DNA of 64,000 nt from Aplectana chamaeleonis. Lineage: Eukaryota > Nematoda > Chromadorea > Rhabditida > Cosmocercidae. Each line of letters opens with the position of its first letter. The first letter of the stretch is position 1. The position numbers and the translations under genes are program-made. The notes below the pieces were generated by a model. It ran no database searches and was not told the DNA's origin. It worked only from the letters and a program-made list of their open reading frames with translations. Of the stretch, positions 11,147-21,104 are shown piece after piece. The DNA lies in the NCBI GenBank assembly GCA_029168955.1, contig JAPDOI010000149.1, positions 859,001-923,000 of the forward strand, in the 5' to 3' direction.

Positions 11147-11428
11147 TTCGTGCTGGGAGCCGATGCACGGCTAAACATGCCGCGATTGCGTCGCCTGCTG
11201 GAGATGGTGGTATCAGATCGCAGTGAAGGCTCCCACGCAAGCTGCTATGTGTGTCCACGTCATGAAAGTCCAATGGAATGCAGAAAGGATTCCGAATGTC
11301 TGAGTCGATTTCGTGCTCCGTGCTCGTGTGTCGTCACGAATTGTTCTGTTTGCGGCACATTCATGCGATCTTTTGAGCTATCATCTGCGATTTTTCTACT
11401 GGAAGCCATGAAATTGGAAGGATTCTGA
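11147..11428 (+). CDS. JMJD4-like JmjC hydroxylase, 3'-terminal exon
   Basis: Begins at acceptor CTTGCAG in phase 0 and reads 93 codons to TGA at 11426. The start (FVLGADARLNMPRLRRLLEM) fits the helical region after the catalytic core of JMJD4-type proteins, and the end (FELSSAIFLLEAMKLEGF) fits their amphipathic C-terminal helix. The middle is Cys-rich (seven or more Cys), which is unlike what I know of the family. The TTAA-element terminus plus TCAA stops at 11133, so only 13 bp of non-element sequence precedes the exon. A GTAAGA donor-like word lies just after the stop at 11434. Confidence 0.6.
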   Translation, partial: FVLGADARLNMPRLRRLLEMVVSDRSEGSHASCYVCPRHESPMECRKDSECLSRFRAPCSCVVTNCSVCGTFMRSFELSSAIFLLEAMKLEGF

Positions 11429-11945
11429 AAACGTAAGAATACGGTTGCTTCAATTGGGTTGGTATTCATCAATGGCGAACTAGACGTGCAGCGAAAACGC
11501 ACAGTTCTGACGACAAATCCAACCATAGCTCGGGGTTCACACCTGATAAATCTATCGAGGCGACTATTGAATTCTGTAGGGCTCAATTGAATCATGGGCT
11601 ACTGAGCAGCTTTTGCCATACTGTTTTCAGTGTTATTGTATTCAAGCTTTGTCATCCATTCATTTGAAGATTGGGGTGTGGGGTGGGAAGATCTTGTAGA
11701 AATAAGCTCGACTCCGAAAGGTAACTTTACACGAGAAACGTTTATGGCTATCCTGGCTAATATGTAGGAAGTTGAAGAAAGCTGCAAAACTGGCAATTCA
11801 TCGCCTGATGGGCTTTTAAAAAAAGCGAGGCTGTCGATAATCATAGAAATTTATCCAACGTTTAACAGTTATCTCTTCGATGGTGAGCGTAGCTGCTGCG
11901 CAGATTTATGGCCTGTCACTGAAAACGCCCTAAATGACTTCTTGT
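11429..11945. other. Downstream region, open on both strands, product unknown
   Basis: After the JmjC stop, a plus-strand frame from acceptor TGTTTTCAG (ending 11631) reads about 44 codons (with DWGVGWEDLVEISSTPKGNF) to a TAG at 11766 and stays open beyond it. The minus strand is also open over 11260-11844 with one stop. These may be exons of a small unrecognised gene or 3'-UTR. I could not decide strand or product. Confidence 0.25.
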
Positions 11946-12817
11946 GACGTTTTTCATGGTTGAAAACGCATCGAATCATCATAACCGTTTTCGAGAGGTA
12001 AAACATTCCGAAGAAATTTTTGAAAAGTTCGTGGACTTGTCGAATTCTGGATACTCACGCGCCCACGTATCATAATATTAGGAAAATACACTTTAGATCT
12101 CAGTATTCCAACTAAAGAATCGCAACTGGTCAAAAAGACCGTTTGCAGCGAAGCTCATACCGGTTGATGTACCCCCAATGACGTTTTCAGATATATGCTC
12201 GTAGCTGCTGCAGGTTTGTGTCAACCGAGCTGTAGGGGTTTCCTCAGTTTAGCGAAAAGACAAAGGGTACACCCATCAGGTAATTTTCATGGTGTTCAGA
12301 AAATTGTTTCGGATTTGGCTCAAAACATTTCTTTGGGATTTCGCGGGGACCTGAGCTTGAAATTAAGGTCAGTTTGTTGTTTTTTCAAGTAACTTCGGCA
12401 GGTTTGTTTAGGAGCCTTCCACCTACGGCAAATTTTCGGGGCAAAATGGGACTTTTGATGACTATCAGAACACTGCAGCATGTTTGCTTCCAAACTGCCC
12501 TGATTCGCGTTCGGGACCTCGAAGAAACCCCAGAAAAATGAGCCAAATCAAAAAAAAAATTCTGATCACCCTAGAAACGGCCGGATGTCCCTTACATTGT
12601 CGCGAATTGAGGTAACCCTACATACATGGCTTACTTCAAAGAAAAACATAGATTTGGGTTTGATAATTTGAAGTTATGGCACGATCGAATGGAAGAAATG
12701 AAAGAAATAACTTGGTTGATTGGAAAAAACAAACATGCCTGCCTACAGGTGGCTTCTTCCATTCTAAAAGCCTACTGAAAGCATGGTAGTACCATACACG
12801 GCGAAAGTGGAGGGAAA
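11946..12817. other. Intergenic, repeat-derived
   Basis: 12195-12640 resembles the CGGTAG-type repeat at 4570-5240 in composition and words (TTTGGCTCAAAA). No gene supported. Confidence 0.4.
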
Positions 12818-12821
12818 TTAA

Positions 12822-13355
12822 GGCCAGTGTTCACGATAAAAAACCGCTCTCTAGGTTTCGATGTTCTTAGGTAGGCAGGTAGTTCACTAAGTTAGTACGG
12901 AAAAGTCCCCACGGACCAGTCAAATACAGGAGAAAAATGTTAAAAGAAATCTCTGAAAAATTCAATTATACTTGTTGGTGTGTTTCGGGAGACAAGGCGT
13001 CAAACCTGACGTCGGAAATTGTTTGCCCCGCTTCTAAATTCTTAGGTAAGTGGCTTCATGTTTTGTTTCTTGTGCTGAAAACTCTTTAAAAAAAGATGAG
13101 CCAACGCATATTTTTCAAAGTTGAAACCTTTCGCTATTAGGAATACTCAAAAAAAAACGGTGCCTGTGGTGAAACGCATGCAGGACAACTGTCATATGAC
13201 CTGGGCGTGGTGATCCAATGGGTTAGCTGGCCCACGAGATTTTCACCCACTTCCTGGCCCTTTTTCGTCTTTCTTCGTTCCTACTTTTGTGAGAGGGAAC
13301 CGGAGCTTTCGTTTTTGTCAGAAAACGGGCAACCTTTCCGTCGTGAACACTGCCT
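12822..13355. mobile_element. TTAA-family termini enclosing a host-like exon
   Basis: TTAA (12818-12821) precedes the inverted end GGCCAGTGTTCACGATAAAA, and the opposite end TCGTGAACACTGCCT finishes at 13355 followed by TCAA. The span (534 bp) is close to other family members (484-639 bp). The interior, however, is not the family A core and holds the exon 12937-13045 of the membrane-protein gene. Either a TTAA element captured a gene piece or two separate damaged elements flank the exon. Confidence 0.45.
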
Positions 13356-13901
13356 TCAACAGGGAGGTGCACATATACATATGTCTCCCACTAGTTAGTG
13401 CTATTACTCTAGATTACCTCATGTTTTCTCATGTGCTTCTCATTCTATTTCTCGTAGGGGTGGAGTTTTGCAGGCATTTGAGACGGAATTGCTCAAATAC
13501 AGACGTACTGGATAGTCTTCAGCGCTCCACATGTCGTCGACGACATGGAAGGAGCCATGACGGTCATGAGGTCTATCAATAGTGTAATCTGGACCATGTT
13601 TGTGAGCGCGTATGTTGCCTTTAACTGGTATGGATTTAGTTGGAAACGGACTTTTTGGCCAGTTGTGATTGCCTAGTAAGGAGTCCGATTTTTACCGAGT
13701 TGTGATCGAAATACGCGTTCCTTGCCCCATTACAAATGCTCCTTTCCTCTCCACTTTTCAGGAATCATATTTGATTTCATTACCTGCTTTGTTGCTGAGT
13801 CGTTGCTCAGACTTTGTCAAAATGTTGGAGCTACGCTAGAGATTCAAGTTGCTGGTGACTGTTTTGAAAGCCATTATCAGAGACTATTGGTAGAATGCTA
13901 A
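12937..13901 (+). pseudogene. Decayed membrane-protein gene, three exons, family unknown
   Basis: Exon a ends at 13045 on a strong donor (CTTAG/GTAAGT); from ATG 12937 it encodes a Cys-rich stretch (FNYTCWCVSGDKASN ... VCP). Exon b, 13474-13675, starts after TTTTGCAG and encodes VVDDMEGAMTVMRSINSVIW followed by an aromatic hydrophobic run (FVSAYVAFNWYGFSWKR). Exon c, 13762-13901, starts after ACTTTTCAG and encodes GIIFDFITCFVAESLLRL and a tail ending in TAA. Splicing a to b keeps the frame but meets TGA three codons in (13479-13481). The b/c junction (donor GTAAGG at 13676, 86-bp intron) creates a stop or is off by one base. I infer a pseudogene or a locus with sequence errors. The likely product is a small multi-pass protein with one Cys-rich loop. 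I do not recognise a homologue. Confidence 0.45.
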
Positions 13902-14799
13902 TTGCACATAGTGATTGCGGGCTAGCGATTTTTCCCTTCCCATCTGATTTGTGTACTGGTGCTATAATTATGGCTCGAAGAGTTGATGTATGCTTCTTCT
14001 TCTCTGGAAAGTGTTGGTGACTCTGAGAGTTTTGGCCGAGAAATATCCGCAAAACGCCTTCTCGCCGCGTAATAGCCGCCAAATAATGCTTGTCGCAGAA
14101 TAGCCGAGAAATAATGCTCTCCAGGTAAAAGTACGACGCATTCCAGACGCATGATTCAGATGTCAACATCCCTATAGCCCACCCGGATGGGCTATTTCTC
14201 GTCCGAAACTCCTGGAGGATAAAATGTGGCAACATGGTTTTGTTGCCCATCTCTTGCTTTCATCTTCTTTCTTTCGCGCAAAGGTGAACATGAATGAATT
14301 TAAAATGATTGGGGTCAACGCTGAAGCAGTTTCAGTCAAATTTAGTAGTTAAAAAAAGAGCAAAAAAACAGAACAATTAAAACTATTCATTCAGGTAACA
14401 GCACAACACAAACGATAAACAACAATTGTAGTAAATAACAGCTGGACAATTGAACTGTTCATGCGACCCTGGAAAATTCTTGCAATTCAAAGCAAAATAC
14501 ATGACGTAACAAATCAGGTGAGACCCAGAAAAAAGTCTAGCGAAGTGAGGCTGTGGTTACATCTCCCTGTAGATGATCCCCGTGTCATATTTTGAGTAAA
14601 GAATACAGTTTCATGGTCGCAAAAAAGGCGGGAACTAAAAATCGATATACATCTTTATCGTGATCGCGGTAACGCGTCCTGGGAAGTATGAACCTGGCTT
14701 CACCCGAACACGTTCCGCTACTTCAGATTACGATATGCGGTAAAGAAATTAAGTGAAAAAGCCGGCTTCGTAGACCATTTTCCCGTTGGACGACCGATT
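13902..14799. other. Intergenic between convergent genes
   Basis: A minus-strand frame of 139 codons covers 13831-14250 but overlaps exon c and has no recognisable domain. 14280-14560 is A-rich. It would contain the 3' UTR of the methyltransferase, but I see no clear polyadenylation signal. Confidence 0.4.
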
Positions 14800-15300
14800 T
14801 CATAGGTCTTCCCTTTTCCGCAGAATCTTGTACAAAATCACATCCGTATCATCATCGTGATATATTTGACTGACGTCATAGTCGCTTTTCAACGTCTCAT
14901 AGAACATAGTGTCCTTTGGATAGCGAATTTTCGTCGCCATCAGCATTGTGCTGTGTGAAGTAACCAGCTGTAGGATAACTTTGCGTAGAGCTTCGAATAC
15001 ATCTTGATTGTAAACTAAATCAGCCCCTAGAATGACGTCTGGCGAAAAGCGATAGTTGTGTGGAGCTGTCCAGTCAAGTGGTACAATGCTGACAGTGGAC
15101 ATTTGTTCCTTGTCAAGGTTTCCGTTGAGATTCTGCTTGAGCAAAGGTATAGCTGATGGCTGATCGGTGGCTATAACTCGGGAGGAGGATAGTTTTGCCG
15201 CGACGATCGATGGAAGACCTAGACCGGCTCCAAGTTCGAGCACATCACGGCCATGGACGAGCTCTGCATGAACGACGAGGTATTTCGAGAGTACAATCGC
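14800..15300 (-). CDS. Family-16 (METTL21/METTL23-like) methyltransferase, 3' exon
   Basis: The exon begins right after acceptor TTTTTTTTCAG (complement of 15301-15311) in phase 0 and runs 166 codons to TGA at 14800. It shows the seven-beta-strand SAM fold: VLELGAGLGLP (motif I), an acidic end of strand 2 (VIATDQPSAIPLLKQNL), VPLDW, and DVILGADLVYN (post-motif region typical of Methyltransf_16 proteins). The C-terminus is complete. These enzymes methylate Lys or Arg on proteins; the exact substrate cannot be told. The N-terminal strand with the usual Trp before AIVLSKYL is not in this exon, and no convincing upstream exon is visible before the MITE at 15641. The gene is therefore either split by a long intron or 5'-truncated. 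Confidence 0.7.
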   Translation of the reverse strand, partial: AIVLSKYLVVHAELVHGRDVLELGAGLGLPSIVAAKLSSSRVIATDQPSAIPLLKQNLNGNLDKEQMSTVSIVPLDWTAPHNYRFSPDVILGADLVYNQDVFEALRKVILQLVTSHSTMLMATKIRYPKDTMFYETLKSDYDVSQIYHDDDTDVILYKILRKREDL

Positions 15301-15636
15301 CTGAAAAAAAACATCTATTGGTGAAGGCAGGGACATGTCCGATTAATATTTCTTCTCTGAGCGTACCATCCACGGGCAATTCTAAAACGGGAAGCTGTCA
15401 TTATGAGATTCATCTATCAATGTCTCATTTTTCGAAAACCGAAGGAGCAGAATATGAGGATTTTGAATTGTGGAGCACCCAGTCGAGACTTAGTAAAAGG
15501 CTGCTTCTGTTAGGGCTATGATAGGCAGCATGGGCAGAAAGAACACTGTATGTACCCATAAATTTCTAATTTATTACCAACGAGGTCATCAGGTGTAACA
15601 TATCTCCTCGTGTCGGTGCGTTGTGTTCTCGTTTTC
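15301..15636. other. Intron or 5' flank of the methyltransferase
   Basis: Acceptor at the low-coordinate end. No further exon supported, although a short AATTGCCCGTGGATG/GTACGC patch (complement near 15365-15385) resembles a tiny exon with a donor and would supply a Trp. I could not make its upstream boundary work. Confidence 0.3.
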
Positions 15637-15640
15637 TTAA

Positions 15641-16126
15641 AGGCCCTGTTCACGATGACAATCATTCTTCTGTTTTTCCTCCTATCTTGAAAACGGCACC
15701 ATGCTGATTCCAATGATGTCTCTGAAATCCTACAAGACCTTCTGGGAATGGAGTTATGGTCCCTCAAAGATTGAGCTAAGGAAACATGGTGGACGAGATG
15801 TCCGAGGCTTGTAACTTCCGTCTTCTGCAGCCGATCTATGCGAGCTGACCTGAGTAAAGAGAGAAGCTAAGAATGAAGGAAAGAACGGAGCTACTGATCG
15901 GAAACCATCGCTCATCTCACGATCTCAAGCATTCATTGGTTCACGTCGCTGGGCGTGTGCTGCGCTTTTGGGGTTTGCTTTGCTCTCGAAGTGGCAACTT
16001 CGAGCTCTTTCGGAGCGTTTCCTGGCTCGTTTTCATGCGTTCTTTCGACGTCAGCGTTACAGCGTGCCCCTCCACTACCCATTCCTAGTGGAAACTGAAA
16101 CACATTTTTTATCGTGAACACTGCCT
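15641..16126. mobile_element. TTAA-type MITE, family A, 486 bp
   Basis: Flanked by TTAA at 15637-15640 and 16127-16130. Ends AGGCCCTGTTCACGAT and ATCGTGAACACTGCCT. Same length (486 bp) and same core, opposite orientation, as 33595-34080. Non-coding. Confidence 0.9.
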
Positions 16127-16130
16127 TTAA

Positions 16131-16200
16131 AGGCAGTGTTCACGATGAATATCGCACTCGAGTTCGACCCAAAAATGGTATTGTTTGGTCGTGAGGTAAC
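16131..16200. mobile_element. Solo TTAA-family terminus sharing the target TTAA
   Basis: AGGCAGTGTTCACGAT starts at 16131, immediately after the single TTAA that also ends the element on its left. No matching opposite end was found downstream, so this second element is truncated. The end at 16200 is arbitrary. Confidence 0.7.
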
Positions 16201-16536
16201 TAATAGTGAAGAAACAGGGAAGAAAAACGTCCAGAGTAATTCAAAATAACGGTTTCTAAATTCAGGGCGTGGACGAGAATCATGGGCCCTGCTGATTTCG
16301 GCAAGCGCGCGCTAATCGCGAAATCTGCGCGAATCGGTAATGCTAACTGCGGCAGAGTTGCTTGGCAATTTGCCACCAGATCTATAGATCTTTCTATAGG
16401 AATTTCTTTCCCTATAGGAATTTCACAAAACACGCGTGTACGAGGGAAGCACCGTTTTTCTCAAAAACCATCAATGCCCAATCAGCGAAGATGCCATGGA
16501 ATTCTATCCGCTTTCGAGGTCATCTCATTGTTGACC

Positions 16537-16818
16537 TTATAACGCTTGTTTCAATATCATCGCAATAAGTGGCCAACACATGGCGCTTGGTGAAATAGTC
16601 TGCGCATCAAACAAAACTTTTCGGAACACTTCGTCAGAAAATGTGAGGTCAAAACTTCGGCACGAAAATGATATTATTACAACTAATACGAGCATACAGG
16701 TAGAAATTCTATCAAGAGATTGCATTGACGTTTGAGGAAGAGATACCGCGGTTTTCTGTTGAAGGATAGCTTGAATAATAGCTTTAAATGCTGGTGATTC
16801 TGCAAAAACGATTACCAA
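16537..16818 (-). CDS. Possible host exon(s), product unknown
   Basis: A 93-codon minus-strand frame. It follows an acceptor-like GTTTTTGCAG (complement near 16795-16804), then reads SPAFKAIIQAILQQKTAVSL, a short hydrophobic stretch, and SFDLTFSDEVFRKVLFDAQT, ending in TAA at 16537. Composition looks coding, but no family is recognised. The mariner at 16879 may have landed in its intron. Confidence 0.28.
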   Translation of the reverse strand: MVIVFAESPAFKAIIQAILQQKTAVSLPQTSMQSLDRISTCMLVLVVIISFSCRSFDLTFSDEVFRKVLFDAQTISPSAMCWPLIAMILKQAL

Positions 16819-16878
16819 AAAAAACTGGAATTATAAATATACCGATATAAATCGGAATTTCCGTATTGTTTATTTCTA

Positions 16879-18133
16879 CCAGGTTGTCCAATAATTCTTG
16901 TCCAAAAATGTCACCATTTTTAATTTTTTTCAACTTCATTGAAAAACAAGTCTAATCAACAATATACTCACCACAGTTATCCACAACAGTGGCTCATCGA
17001 TTAGGCAGGTCGCCGATGCCCTTCGCCCAGAACTCCGGCGGCTGCGACTCGAAGAAGTCCGCGATGTCGGATTTGAGGTTGTCGTAGTTGGTGAATTTTC
17101 TTCCGGCTAAATGGTGCTTCAGCGGGCGGAACAAGTGGTAGTCGGAGGGGGCGAGGTCCGGGGAATACGGCGGATGGGCAACCGTCTCCCAGCCGAGCGT
17201 CGCCAACTTCTGCTGGGTCTCCTTCGCCACGTGGGGGCGCGCGTTGTCGTGCAGCAGGTGGACCGAGGCCCGTCTGGGACGCTTTTCTCGGATGGCGGCG
17301 GCTAGTTTCTCGAGCTGATCGGTGTAGATGGAGGCGGTGACCGTCCTGCCTTGCGGGAGCAGCTCGAAGTACAGCATGCCCTTGGTGTCCCACCAGCAGC
17401 AGAGCATGATCTTCAGCGGGTGCAGGTCGGCTTTCGGCGTCGTCGGCGGCTCTTCTACGCGCGGGATCCAGACGGCACGGCGGGCGACGTTGTCGTAGAG
17501 GACCCAGCTCTCATCCCCAGTGACCAGGTCCTCGGGGAACTTCTTGCGATGCGGACGAAGGAGGAGGGACTGGCAGACGGCCACGCGGCTCTGCTTGTTG
17601 GCGTCCGTCAGACGGTGGGGGATCCAACGGGCCAGAACTTTGTGGTAGCCGAGTAAGTTGAGTCGATTGTGGATGGTGGACTTGCTGCAGCCGAGCGTCG
17701 TCGCCAGTTCACGGGTGGTGGCTTCCTGCTTCTCCTTGATACAGCGACGGACTTCGTCATCATCCACCGTAGAAGGCCTCCCGCTGTGCTCCCTGTCCTC
17801 GGGGCTCGTGTCGCCGCTCTCGAAACGATTGAACCAGCGGCTGACTGTGCGTTGGGACACTGCATCCTCCTTGCACGCTGTGCAGATGTTGGCGACCGCG
17901 GTGCCCGTGTCGTTGCCCAGCAGCCACTCGTAGTACACGAACGTACGAATTCGACCTTGGTCCATTTTAGCTTGTACTGGTAGCTAGACGCGGCGACTGC
18001 GCCTTATATACCCCTAGCGTAGAACTTTGGAGAACCTTCTAGAAGAATCTTACACTTGCCTGATAGTATAACACTTCTAAGGAAAATTATAGAATTTTGA
18101 AAATTTTCGGACAGGAATTATTGGACGGCCTGG
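16879..18133 (-). mobile_element. mariner transposon, 1255 bp, both ends present
   Basis: TA at 16877-16878 and 18134-18135 flanks inverted ends that start CCAGGTTGTCCAATAATTC on the left and CCAGGCCGTCCAATAATTC (complement) on the right. It encodes one transposase on the minus strand. The body is visibly G+C-rich against A+T-rich flanks. Apart from one premature stop near the end of the transposase it looks young. Confidence 0.93.
16994..17965 (-). CDS. mariner transposase (DD34D), C-terminally truncated by TGA
   Basis: 323 residues from ATG 17965. The N-terminal half has two helix-turn-helix regions (RTVSRWFNRFESGDTSPEDR, then the Ser-rich TLGCSKSTIHNRLNLLGYHK), followed by the linker motif ARWIPHRL. 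The catalytic core has TGDESW (first Asp), LLHDNARPH (second Asp) and YSPDLAPSDYHLF, in which the last Asp is 34 residues after the second: DD34D, the mariner signature. All three acidic residues are present. The frame stops at TGA 16994-16996, exactly where mariners carry a Trp. Translation beyond would give about 14 more residues including NCGEYIVD before TAG. A G-to-A change of TGG to TGA is the simplest explanation. Loss of the tail may impair activity. Confidence 0.93.
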   Translation of the reverse strand: MDQGRIRTFVYYEWLLGNDTGTAVANICTACKEDAVSQRTVSRWFNRFESGDTSPEDREHSGRPSTVDDDEVRRCIKEKQEATTRELATTLGCSKSTIHNRLNLLGYHKVLARWIPHRLTDANKQSRVAVCQSLLLRPHRKKFPEDLVTGDESWVLYDNVARRAVWIPRVEEPPTTPKADLHPLKIMLCCWWDTKGMLYFELLPQGRTVTASIYTDQLEKLAAAIREKRPRRASVHLLHDNARPHVAKETQQKLATLGWETVAHPPYSPDLAPSDYHLFRPLKHHLAGRKFTNYDNLKSDIADFFESQPPEFWAKGIGDLPNR

Positions 18134-18135
18134 TA

Positions 18136-18439
18136 TAATGCTAAACGGGTTGCAAACCAAATTTCAAACAATTCCGGAATCATTAACACGGCAATGCTGG
18201 TAGCGCTATCCAGTGGTAGTGCTACCCACGGTAGATCGCTACCCTAACCATCACATTGTGATTCACGAGCGCAATGCTACCATAGGTAATGCAACCAAGC
18301 AGCTACGCGTAAAAGCGTTATGTGTGAGGCGACGCCGCCGTGTTTTGCTAACGACGGCTATTGCACGTCGCTCGTAACACTATGTAACACGATTTTTGTT
18401 CCTGGCTTCTAAGTGTTATATTTCAATTGCTTATGTCCA
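18136..18439. other. Flank of mariner, no gene seen
   Basis: Contains imperfect GCTACC/GGTAGC words around 18200-18300 that could form local stems. Nothing coding. Confidence 0.4.
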
Positions 18440-19325
18440 AAGTATGAGAAAAAAGACTTCATTGAGAACAAACTTCGCTTACACTACAACAGCTCGAAAA
18501 AAAACCGTTTTTTTTTTGAAAATTGGAAGATTTTTATTCGTTTTCGGCATTATGAACACGTAAAAGCAAAAAAATGCACAATGAATTGACAAACACAGTC
18601 GAAAAGCACTCAATCAGGTTTAGAAATGTGTAGATTTTCTAGATTTACGATTTCGCTGTGAATCGCTCTCTTGAAGTGGCAGCCAAATGAAGTCCCTCAT
18701 CATGTTTCGTTATACTCGCCTTGGTAACGACTCTGTCCGAGGCTAAGGTCAGGGTTGGTATATTCGTCGGACGATCAAATGTGAGGATTTCTCAAAGCTG
18801 TTTAACAGAACGGAGAGAACGGCTTGGAGAAATTTCGTTGCAGTTGTTCACGGCTTCCTAAGTGATCACAAGGTGAAAGCTATGTGGAGTTGGTACACTC
18901 TCGTGAAGAGTTAAGCCAAAATGGGATGCAGAATGTCTCTGAAAGTCCATATCATTGATTCGAATCTTGACAAATTCAACGAGCAAGGCAAACCCTTTCA
19001 TCAAGATATATTGGACTTTGAACGTCGTTACCAAGGACAGTATAACGAAACCTTGAGAGGGGACTACATTTGGGTGCAACTTCGAGAGAGTGATTGACAG
19101 TACAATCACTAATCTAGAAAATTTACACAATTCTGAACCTTGTTGAGTGGTTTCCGACCGTGTTTGTCTATTCTTATGCATTTTTCGTTTTTACCTGATC
19201 ATAGCGCCGAAATTGAATAAAAATCTTTCTGTTTTCACAACAACAACAACAAAAAAACGAGTTTTCTTCGTGCTGACGTCGTGTAAGCAAAGTTTGTGTT
19301 TAATGAAGTCATTTTTTCACATACA
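18440..19325. mobile_element. 885-bp imperfect palindrome
   Basis: The left arm from about 18443 (AAAGACTTCATTGAGAACAA) pairs with the complement ending about 19325, and pairing continues inward through AGATTTTTATTC, GACAAACAC and TTTCGTTATACT up to about 18740/19020. Non-coding foldback element; no target duplication determined. Confidence 0.7.
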
Positions 19326-20007
19326 TTAGACATAAACAAATCTTATATAACACTGGAACAAGAAAAGCCTCAACATTTGGAAACTCACGAAATCTAAAGC
19401 ATAAAAAAACCAGAAGAACATGAGAAAAGTGGATCTATGTGTGAAAGTTGAAAGATCCAGAGCAGTATGGATAACGTGAGAACAGTTTTTTGTTTTTTTT
19501 TTCGGTAGATTTTATTGATATGTCCTTCAATTTGTAACATAGTTTGAATATTGAGAATGAGGATGATGTGCATATTATTTGGGACATGATATGTATATTA
19601 TTCCTGAGTTTTCAAATATTGTGTGATCATAACAAAATACAGGTAAGTTCCAGCTGACTTTCCCTTCATCGATTTATGGCCAGTCCAGGTTCTGGTAGTA
19701 GATTTGCTGATGAAGCTATTTTCCTTATCTACAGGTTAAAGACAGCAGACACGCTCTGAAAAGTTGTTGAGATAGCTACGCTACAGGGGTCGTATGGCCC
19801 CTGGTAGAACGCTCGCGCCGTTGGAACGTCAAGAACTAATCAATACCACGAAATTTGAGCAATGCAAGTCGAAAAATTTCGCTAAACCCGCCCCCCGGCT
19901 TCAACAACCCCGCCCTCAAATACAAACTCGTCCAGATCGATTTTTGAAATAAGGTCACTCTGACTGGATTTTGGTGCTTTTGATGAGGTGAGCGTTCTAG
20001 TACAGCT
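19326..20007. other. No gene seen
   Basis: A+T-rich sequence. A short block near 19755-19790 (AAGTTGTTGAGATAGCTACG) recurs at 21400-21425. Confidence 0.4.
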
Positions 20008-21094
20008 CAGACGATAGCAGGCCCTGAGCCCACCCCGAATGCACCCGGAGCCGCGTCCATGTTGCGCTCAGGGTGACAAATTTGGCAATTTTTGGGCCAC
20101 ATATGTTGTCATGCAGGCCACATACGTTGGGCTCCGGGTGCTACCGACAAAATTGATTCACGCAGCGCCCTGAGCGCAACTATCGGCTTGTGGCGTCATA
20201 GTACGTCATCCCGCGTAGACGGTTGGGCCCCGGGCGCTTTCTATAGACCGATTTTAGCAAAACCATTGCAAAAATCGATACCTCGACGTGTTTCAGACGT
20301 TTCGCTAATATTTTCACACCACTTTCAGCGACTTTTCAGGGAAGAATCTAGCGATTTCCACACACTCACCCAATTACCCCACCCTACTAAATTTCCTTAG
20401 ATTGATTGCTAGCCCTGATTATGTATCTGGTACCTCAGCTTAAAACTTTCCTCTACTTCATTTCGTCCCATTTCCCCTCATCAGTTCATCGATTAATCTT
20501 CATTCAGCCTTTACTTGATTTTTTTTCCGATTTTTTTTTCGAATATTATAATCAGGTCCGAGGTATAATCCAACAGTCTTAACTAAAAACACACAGAAAG
20601 AACAGGGAAAAATCAAATTAACAGAAAAAGCATAACCCAGTAGAAATCTGTCAGATGTTCTCTCCCTACTGCTCTACTCCCTATTAGTTTGCAGAAACTT
20701 GAAACGATTTCCAGAACCGAGATTCTGCAAGAAGGGTGTGCTAGGACGACATCTTTTGTTCAATCAAATCAAAACTGCATACTAGCCGCTTACGAAAAAG
20801 AAGACTGGTGAATAAAAACCTATGGAGAAGATTCAACAAAAGCAAGTTGGGGTACTACACGTGTCGACATCAATCGATGCCTCAAACACTGGTGTTTGAG
20901 GACTGGGCGTCGTCTCAGAGTTTCGAAATTCGCGCGTCAGCCAACGCATGTGGCCCGGAGAGCAACCTGAACGCACTGCACGTTGCAATCACAACCGGAA
21001 CGCAACACAAGTCCGAATATCAACTGTTCTGCGTTTCGGTCACAATGGGCGGGGTGGGGCGGAGCCGGTTGCGCTCCGGGCCTGCTATCGTCTG
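20008..21094. mobile_element. Inverted-repeat element with CAGACGATAGCAGG ends, copy 1
   Basis: Ends CAGACGATAGCAGGCCCTGA (left) and its near complement (right). The subterminal 300-400 bp on each side are G+C-rich, with repeated CCGGAGCGCAAC words. A second copy in the opposite orientation is at 34240-35581. No transposase; non-autonomous. The CAG start is reminiscent of hAT elements, but I could not see an 8-bp target duplication. Confidence 0.7.
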
Positions 21095-21104
21095 AGAGGC
21101 TGTA

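Noticed and set aside
17001..17983. Frames of about 90-130 codons overlapping the mariner transposase in other frames and on the opposite strand
   Set aside because: Shadows of the G+C-rich transposase; the DD34D frame explains the region.
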